From the NCBI GenBank assembly GCA_026075535.2, contig AP026543.1:1426001-1490000 (forward strand): a stretch of 64,000 nt of DNA, in the 5' to 3' direction. Under the pieces are notes generated by a model that had not been told where the DNA came from, ran no database searches, and saw only the letters and a list, made by a program, of their open reading frames with translations. Shown piece after piece: positions 57,442 to 64,000 of the stretch (the first letter of the stretch is position 1; each line of letters starts with the position of its first letter). A program made the translations under genes and the position numbers. The DNA is from Tricholoma matsutake (lineage: Eukaryota > Basidiomycota > Agaricomycetes > Agaricales > Tricholomataceae).

Positions 57442-60291
57442 ATGAGTCTCGGTGATGACGATCTGCTGCTTTTTTGCGTTATCGAAGGCGAAACAGAGCC
57501 GTTTCCGATTGGTGTTGAAGGGTCAACGTGGCGCAATCCTAAGTTCGTGGTGGGCGACCTGAAGGAGAAAATACAAGAGAAGCGAAAAGATGGTTCATTA
57601 GCCGGCGTTGATGCCCACAGCCTAGTACTCTGGAAGGTGCGTGCTATCGAAGAGTTGCGATCTCGGATTATATGGCTTACTTCCCTGTCCTTTTAGCCCA
57701 AAGAGGGGAATTTTATCAATGCGAAACCAAAACAGACTCTGCCCGGACGGGTCGCGTCTGCTAGGAAATCTGGGGAAGAACTAGAACCTACGGACAGCGT
57801 CTTAACCGTCTTCCCAGACCAACCTCCCCTCGATCGTTTACATATTGTTGTACGGAAACCGGATACTGGTGAGTGACGGTGATCTTCCATGGCTGAACAC
57901 TGCTGATAGTTTCCAAATCACTTACCGTTCCAATTGTCCTCACGACCGTTTTGTTTTTCCCATGGGCGATGACACCATTCCCCCTTTTGCTCCGTATCTA
58001 ATGACTTCGACTCCGCGGTGTTCTTGTTCGCCAACATTCATTATCTCGTTCACCTCGATCTGTCTTGTTACCTCCCGCCGTCTCGATGAACTCGTGCATA
58101 TCGATTCCGTCTCGTCCGTTCCTGACTTCCTCGATATCCCATTTCATTCTCCGCTGGGATTGGCATTCCGCCGTCATCGCCTTTGGTGCCGGCCATATCA
58201 TATTTTCGTGCATAACAACGACATTTATTTGTTTCGCCGCCCTGCCCCTTTCCTTGCCACTTTTTCTCTCCATCTCGCCATCGCTGTCATGGATTGTCCT
58301 ACCTTCACTGACGTTTCGTTTTCTTTGCGTTTCCTTTTTCGCCTCTCAGCCGATGGTGAGTACTAGTGCTCTTCGTGTAAATTGCTTTTCGCTGATTTTT
58401 TCGTCTGACCTGCAGATCGACCCCGTTTTAAGCGACCCCGTTTGGAGTCTCATTCCCGAGGTCGGTTGGGCGGTTTGATTTGGTCTGTACCGCTGCTGAT
58501 CAAATATTCTTCGCCAATAGAAAATTGGCTCAAATTTTCTAAAGAGCTTTGGGGGAAAGGGTTGAAAAACTTTCTGGATCAATACGTTGAACATCAACTT
58601 GACAATAGTGGTGCTTCTTTTCGAATGATGAAGACTCATCCAGCCTTTCAACTGCGTCTGAAGGGGTTATTGGTACGAGATGAGTGGGACATTACGTGGG
58701 ACTACGCGGTAAAGGCGCGCGCTGGAGGTTTTAATAATTTCATCATCGTTGGTCAGACGGGCATCGGTGTGCACCATTTCCTTCATATTTTCTTTCTGCC
58801 CTTCGCTGACATTCTGCATCAGGGAAGACTCTCTCTCTTTATTACTTTCTTGCAAGGTGTTTGGCCCTCGGTCTCACAACGTTCTTTCAAGACGCTCTTG
58901 ACTATGTATGGCTCTTCGACAAGAGTGGGGTTCACTCCCTTGACAGTAAAATGACGTGGGTGGAGATACGGGACCTTTCGGAGGACTCCACTGCTTGGGC
59001 CCTCGTCGATTCAAATAGCTTTGTCAAAGACCCTGCCCCTGTTCTATTTGGCCATGAATCACCATTTTTCATCGTGGAAGCAGCGTCTCCTCGTAAGCAT
59101 AGATGGGCTTGGGTGAAATACCACGGGTCCACTCGATACTTCTACGTGAATCCTTTCTCGCTGGAAGAAATCCTTCAGGGTGCGTACATACATTTGTTCT
59201 GTAAGATAATGTCATCTCACTCACACCGCACGAAGGGAATTTGCTTCAACCCCGATCATCCAATGAAGCTGACCTACGAGAATTCTTCATCAACTACGGT
59301 CCATCTGCCCGTGAATGTTATACCGTAACCTCTCCTGAAAACGGCCTCAAACTATATCGTCTCCGACTTGAGCAAGCCATCACACGGATGCCCTGGGATG
59401 ACATCGATCGCGTCGTCACTGCAGAAGACTTCGAAGCTAAGTTCGACGATGAAACATCCTTCCTCATCGTGCTCATTCGACCTGCTGATGACCAGAGGAT
59501 AAGTTGTCGTGCCACTATCATTACGCGCACGATTCTGCGCCTTCTCTGGAAAGCTCACCGAGTACAACTGAAACGCAAATCTAGAGAGCTCTTTCATTTG
59601 TTCTCAGGGATTCGAGAAACGAGTGTCGCTGCGGGGTGGCTATTTGAGGCAATTGTCCATGACCTGCTGGAGCAGGGCATTGACGTCCCTTTCGATCCTA
59701 TGGAAAAGAATAATCGCGCTAACGCCGTCAATGACAAGCATGTGGCTTCCGATATTGGCACAAAGACATGGCAATCGAGCGCAATGAAGTACGTGCCTTT
59801 TACTCAGAATGACTGCGCCTTGGTCATAGAGCCATTACATTACTATGTGCCCGTCGACCCATCCCATCCCACTTACGATTCGTTCACATTCGAGCTCGCC
59901 CCATGTGCATCTTATGAGGGTCCCATCTTCAATCCCAAGGACAAGGAGATCTATGATAAGGCTGTCCTCGATAAAGTGAGTTTCAGGTTTTCCTGCTGTA
60001 TGATGTACATTGACCCGTAGGGCTCGTTGCCCAACCATATAGAATTCCAAAATCGGGCTCTTCACAGTCTTTCAAGTAACAACAGCTGCTGAACACGACA
60101 TGAATGAAAAAGGTCTCAATTACATTTGTATGGTCGCTGACCAGAATAAGTTGAAGCAGATTGGGATACGATATGTCGGGATCATCCCAGCAGGAGAAGA
60201 GTGTATATTCAAATCACCTGTTGCTTGGCGAGGAAAACTTGATACATATTCACTGCCTATCGCGCTCTACGAACCTGAAGTGTCACCTTAG
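57442..60291 (+). CDS. Crinkler (CRN)-type protein with P-loop NTPase and nuclease-like C-terminus
   Basis: Six exons join without stops: 57442-57636, 57697-57868, 58416-58766, 58823-59179, 59236-59975, 60043-60291 (687 residues). Introns are GT..AG, 56-67 nt except intron 2 (547 nt). Header: LLLFCVIEGETEPFPI, VGDLKEKIQEK, LVLW, and RLHIVVRKP closing the ubiquitin-like/DWL-type region. A Walker A motif, GQTGIGKT, spans intron 3. Near the C-terminus AAGWLFEAIVHDLL, YDSF and VFQVTTAAEHDMNEKGL resemble the PD-(D/E)XK-like (E..D..QxT) domain of Crinkler toxins. Known Crinklers act as host-directed or conflict effectors, often nuclear. No signal peptide is visible. The start is at the header Met; an in-frame Met at 57319 would add 41 residues. 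CpG content is far above that of the surroundings. Function beyond family is inference. Confidence 0.85.
57869..58415 (+). other. long intron 2 of the Crinkler gene, or intron plus extra exon
   Basis: GTGAGT at 57869 and CTGCAG at 58415 give a frame-consistent splice. A second GTGAGT at 58353 also joins in frame to 58416, and the plus frame is open from 57845 to 58366. An extra exon within the segment is therefore possible. The open frame encodes Phe/Leu/Ser-rich sequence without known motif, and the minus strand is open too, so I prefer a single intron. Confidence 0.5.
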
Positions 60292-60700
60292 TCCTCCTTT
60301 ATCTGCTGTGGGTAATTAGATATTTCTCATCTGTGGTTTCAATGTTTCTGCATTGTCCTGTGCATTATATATGTTGTTTCATTATATGCATTTACATAAC
60401 TCGAAGTCAATGAAATTGGCTGTGAATAATTAAGGGTATAACACAGTGTATATACCACATGTAAATTTAGACAGACCTGTTACACTGTTACTATGTTACT
60501 ATATTGATATCTACCTATGCTACATGAGTAGCTAAGGACAAACTAATAAGTAAGCCTTGATAGACCAAGTAAAAAAGTATGAGCAAATAAGTAAAGGGCA
60601 CTAGTGGGGTAGCATCAAAACCTTGATGAGGAAAGCTTGCCACCACTGCGGTTTGAAGTACACTGTGATGCACAATGTGTAGTAGTATAACATCATTAAA
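60292..60700. other. no gene seen
   Basis: AT-rich intergenic DNA between the Crinkler stop and the LINE 3' end. It probably includes the Crinkler 3' UTR. No repeats or motifs stand out. Confidence 0.5.
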
Positions 60701-61403
60701 TCAAAAACCAGCTCCCGAGGCAGTTACACGCTGAACTTGGCCCCAAATGCGACTGGCAAGACGAATTGACTGAGTATGCCATTCCAACACGATGGAGTGT
60801 AAGTCATGAGACAGTTGAATAGAGGGGTGTAGGGAGGAATGTAGTGTATGCTGCTCGAACCCCAGGAGTTTGAAGATGTCGGGGATCTGACCTAGGTAGA
60901 AGGCAGTATGGTGTAGCGGCCATATGGCCCCATCATCAGAGAACAGGGACTTAGCTGCACTCATGAGGCATTGCGCTATTTCACTAGGCAGTAGGCACTT
61001 TTCAACCAAGTCATGGCACTTGAGTTCTGTGTATTCCAAAATGACTGAGAGGCTGAAGGACCATAGTTCTGCAAAGTAAGGGCATTCGACAAAGAGGTGG
61101 TGTTCGTCCTCCAGAGCATTGTGACAGCCAAAATGGCATTGATAGGAGTTGATTTTGTGTCAGGAGTGGAGACGCATCGCTGTGGGGAGCTGTCCAGAAC
61201 GTGCATAGAGTTCAACAAGTGCAGAATAGCAAGATAAGGAGCATAGGTAGGGATAGGCTGGGGGGGGGGGGGGTTGGGTCATAGACCGATCATACTAAGT
61301 GCAGGCCATGATTGAGCTCAAGCTCACGAGAGCTCTGATCTGAGAGCACGCGATCAGTGAAACCTCTAATGTTTGACTCGATCCAGCTGTCAATAGGGGT
61401 GAA
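60701..61403 (-). pseudogene. LINE (non-LTR) ORF2 3' end, zinc-motif region
   Basis: Resumes in frame after the hAT-like element: IDSWIESNIRGFTDRVLSDQ; a G-run (61257-61273 on plus) encodes Pro; then CHFGCHNALEDEHHLFVECP, a C-x3-C-x7/8-H-x4-C zinc motif typical of LINE C-termini, LLPSEIAQCLMSA and a stop near 60704. It has at least one stop and one frame change. The 3' tail after 60700 shows no clear poly-A. Confidence 0.75.
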
Positions 61404-62962
61404 TAGTGCTGTGCTTGGCCCAGCCTCAGGCCATGAGCCGGGCCAAGCTGGGCTGTGATGATGGCTTCATAGTGGCTTTGGCCCGGCTTGCATGGTTGAA
61501 AAGCCAAAGCCAAGCCATCAGGCCATGGCTTTTCAGTGAATTGTATTTCCACAAATACTACATTTTTGACTGGATTTTCATGGGTGTGATCTTCATCAAA
61601 CCTTAAACTTGAAGCTATACAGCAAAACACTGACATAATCAACATTGGCAATGACTCAGAGCTCCTCAAGAATGATATCAGAGACAGCAGCAAGCCCATT
61701 ACCGTCATGTCATTTGCCTGACTTTGTGACTTCGAGTCGAGCAACAGCAACATCCTCAACACACATAACAACGCCACTGAGCTTCTGTAAGTCCAATCCT
61801 GCTGCCTGAGCCATGACTAACAACAATCTTCTTCGCAGGGGCTACAACAATGAAGAACGGCTGTGGCAATGGGACTGCAATGGCAATGATGGCAACATGA
61901 CAATGGGACATAAGAGACTCTTGAGCTCTGGTCTGTTTTACTTTCTTTCACTTTCTTTTTCTTACTGACATTTTCGTTATCAATAGGCTATGACAGGGCC
62001 CACAATGCCCCTACCTACATCAACTACGTCAACGCTGGGAATGAGGGACACAGCAGCAACAGGGGCAATGGTGCTCAGGCCCAGCTTGCTTTCTTTCACA
62101 CCCATTGAGAGACTAATTTTGCTTTTCCTACAGGACAAAACTTCTGTACAGTTGGGAGATAACACGTATGCCAACGCCAGCAACAAAACCCAGTGCCACC
62201 AGATGGTGAAACAATGACATGCAAACGTCAACATAGAAGCCAATGACATGCAAACATCAACATAGAAGCCAATGACAGTGAAACGGCGAAGATCGAGGCA
62301 TGATGTGGGCAGGGAGGGACTGGGCTCAAGAGGACAATGCCTTCCGAGTCCCAGGTATCTTTTCCTTTTGCTAACTAACTAGATTCATCCTCTGACACTA
62401 ACATGCGACGGGGAGCACTAGGAACCCAACCAACCCTCCCCTGCATGACCAACGAGGTGACAGCCCACCACACCATGACACCCAGGCGAACCCGGAGGTT
62501 CCCAGGTTGGAGGCGTGTAACATTTTTTTAAAACATGGTTTATGTACACTGCTAACAACTAAATACATGCAGGGGGACAGCAACGACACAGGACAACGTC
62601 CTCATGCAGAAATGGGCAGGGACAGCCATGCTACAGCCACGGTGGGGTGACACTCTGACAATGAGGGGGAAATGGTGGATGGTGACAGTGCTAAGGATGT
62701 TAGTGTCTGCTACCTTTGTCAATGTCATGTACTATACAGTAGTAATAATTACAATGCATATGTTAATGATAAGACAGTCCTTTTGAGAGAGTACTGCTGA
62801 AAATTCATTTTTACACACAAAAGCCACGGTCTGTGCCAGGCCAAGCCTGAGCCAAGCCATGAGTGGCAGCTTTGGCCTGGCCTGGGGTTTGAGGAAGCCA
62901 AAGCCACCCCAGGCCAGGCCAAAGCCGCGGCTTCCAGGCCAAGCTGGGCCAGAACAGCACTA
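61404..62962. mobile_element. non-autonomous hAT-like element inside the LINE
   Basis: The 1559-bp element starts TAGTGCTGTGCTTGGCCC and ends GGCCAGAACAGCACTA, flanked by a perfect 8-bp TSD, GGGGTGAA (61396-61403 and 62963-62970). The subterminal 130 bp at each end is a dense array of GGCCWAGCC/GGCTTTGGC words. The interior (61820-62700) is CA-rich with intron-like T-rich segments ending ATCAATAG (61988), CCTACAG (62133) and CTAACTAG (about 62382). No transposase. Confidence 0.9.
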
Positions 62963-64000
62963 GGGGTGAAAAAGGTGAAGGGATCCATGAAGAAGGTGGG
63001 GAGAGGAGCGGAATGTAAGTGTGAGCAGATGTGTTGAGATTTAGAGGTGTAATAGTCTGTGGATGCATTGAGAATAGAAGGGGTGGAAGACTCAGCTGAG
63101 TGGCCCCTTGTGTAGTGGATGACAGTCTGTCAAGTACTAATAAGATGAAGTATCCACTTATAATAGGAGTGGCTGTTCATGTGATGAAGGCGAGCCTCAA
63201 TATTAGTGGAGGTTTTGCTATCGTTGATCAGTCTAGTTGAGTTGAGATGATCAGTATAAAGCACTGCAGAGTTATTATGAAAATCTGAGAGGATGAGACC
63301 ACCAATAATCCCAACAAGTTCACCATGGAGGATTGAGACGTTGTGGCCAAGGAGCTTCATGACAATGGTATGTGGGCCTGTGATAGCAGATGTAACTGAT
63401 TTGTTGTCCAGAGGGCCTGCAGACATGGGGATCATGGAGCCATCTGTTCCCCACAGTTGGGTGTCTTGGGATACTTCAGAGGGGGAAAAGAAATTAGCTA
63501 ACAATATAGATTGGATAAACTTCTCTGTGTTCTGCTGTCTGATTGACCATGAGAGCAGCAAGTCAGCAGGGCCAGAGTAAAATGCTCCAACTCGAGCTAG
63601 AGAGAGAAAAGTTTTGATCGTGTTCCAATTCTTCTTTTGGGCAAATGACCAGTTTCTGGGTGGAAGAGATCTGATGCTAAAACTGGTGAGGTTCTGAGAG
63701 TCTACAGTCCAGCTCCCAATGTGATTTAGCATGTGGAAGCCCATGGAGCAGAGCAACCAAATAACATGGCCAGTCGGGCATTCAGCTTGGGGGACAGACA
63801 GCTTAATTAGTGATACTGCATGTGAGATAGAACAGTGTCTCTCGAGTAGATGACTCTGATCAGTTGGTCAAAGACTGAGATTGATTTTTGACATTTGATT
63901 CTGTGCAATGATCCATGTGACTGGAATAGAACCTATGAAACAAGTGAATGACCTGTTCAATCCCTCATGATCCAAGGGGTAGACACATTTGTTGATTTGA
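62963..64000 (-). pseudogene. LINE ORF2 RNase H region (runs off right edge)
   Basis: From the edge: SLPPRNWSFAQKKNWNTIKT, AFYSGPADLLLSW, LWGTDGSMIPMSAG (first RNase H Asp), ITGPHTIVMKLLG, LHGELVGIIGGLI (Glu), LYTDHLNSTRLIND (second Asp), RLHHMNSHSYYKWIL, then a linker to the hAT-like TSD. D-E-D spacing fits the RNase H of fungal non-LTR elements. The RT domain would lie beyond 64000. The frame 63130-63756 is open; after a stop at 63127-63129 the neighbouring frame continues into the linker. Confidence 0.8.

Noticed and set aside
61257..61273. Telomere- or G-quadruplex-like function of the G-run
   Set aside because: It is a mononucleotide run inside LINE coding sequence (proline codons), best explained by slippage.

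Overview
The window looks like a transposon-saturated accessory region of a basidiomycete (Agaricomycetes) genome, possibly that of an ectomycorrhizal or other repeat-rich species. The genus cannot be told. The evidence is 45-70 nt GT..AG introns, hAT transposases with the basidiomycete-type dimerisation block, KDZ (Kyakuja-Dileera-Zisupton) transposase pieces, a chromodomain Ty3/gypsy element, a DUF6532-like gene and Crinkler (CRN) genes. CpG is scarce nearly everywhere except in the one intact host-like gene, a six-exon Crinkler gene at 57.4-60.3 kb. I see no rRNA, no functional tRNA, no CRISPR array and no bacterial features.

Layout. 1-2.1 kb: 5' end of a hAT element (hAT-2), the 3' tip of another (hAT-1) and the 5' half of a broken Crinkler. 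2.2-3.2 kb: unassigned ORF. 4.2-9.6 kb: AT-rich repeats, a family of hairpin-plus-intron modules, a foldback MITE and a TSD-bounded hAT-1 copy. 9.6-15.5 kb: CpG-rich low-complexity DNA, a DUF6532-like pseudogene with a triplicated intron unit, copia and Harbinger remnants, a tRNA-like SINE. 15.5-19.9 kb: more modules and a truncated gypsy (LTR plus gag). 19.9-23.4 kb: hAT-2 3' part with a solo LTR, then hAT-1 3' half. 23.4-28.06 kb: gypsy 3' half (pol, chromodomain, LTR). 28.06-53.26 kb: a 25.2-kb insertion holding inverted satellites, a second gypsy, a KDZ transposase, hairpin arrays and two orphan genes. 53.26-56.9 kb: gypsy 5' half, then hAT-1 5' half. 56.9-57.0 kb: Crinkler 3' fragment. 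57.4-60.3 kb: intact Crinkler. 60.7-64 kb: LINE 3' end split by a hAT-like element.

The central result is a nested locus that can be ordered from target-site duplications (TSDs). A Crinkler was cut by hAT-1 (GCAYGGAC). hAT-1 was cut by hAT-2 (GTGGCATC-like) and by a gypsy chromovirus (TTCTT). The gypsy gag was cut by the 25.2-kb insertion (TGGAATGY). A solo LTR sits in a hAT-2 intron (GGTAT). The left-edge pieces are inverted relative to the rest, so a later inversion is likely.

The least conventional signal is structural. Three hairpin families vary in the stem while keeping base pairing (with G-U wobbles) and conserve the loop or flanks: six hairpins with an AAAGCCT-type loop in the second gypsy leader; about twelve hairpins with a TGACTTC-type loop at 45.3-46.3 kb; and GGCCCAAA hairpins abutting a T-rich intron, seen in several places.
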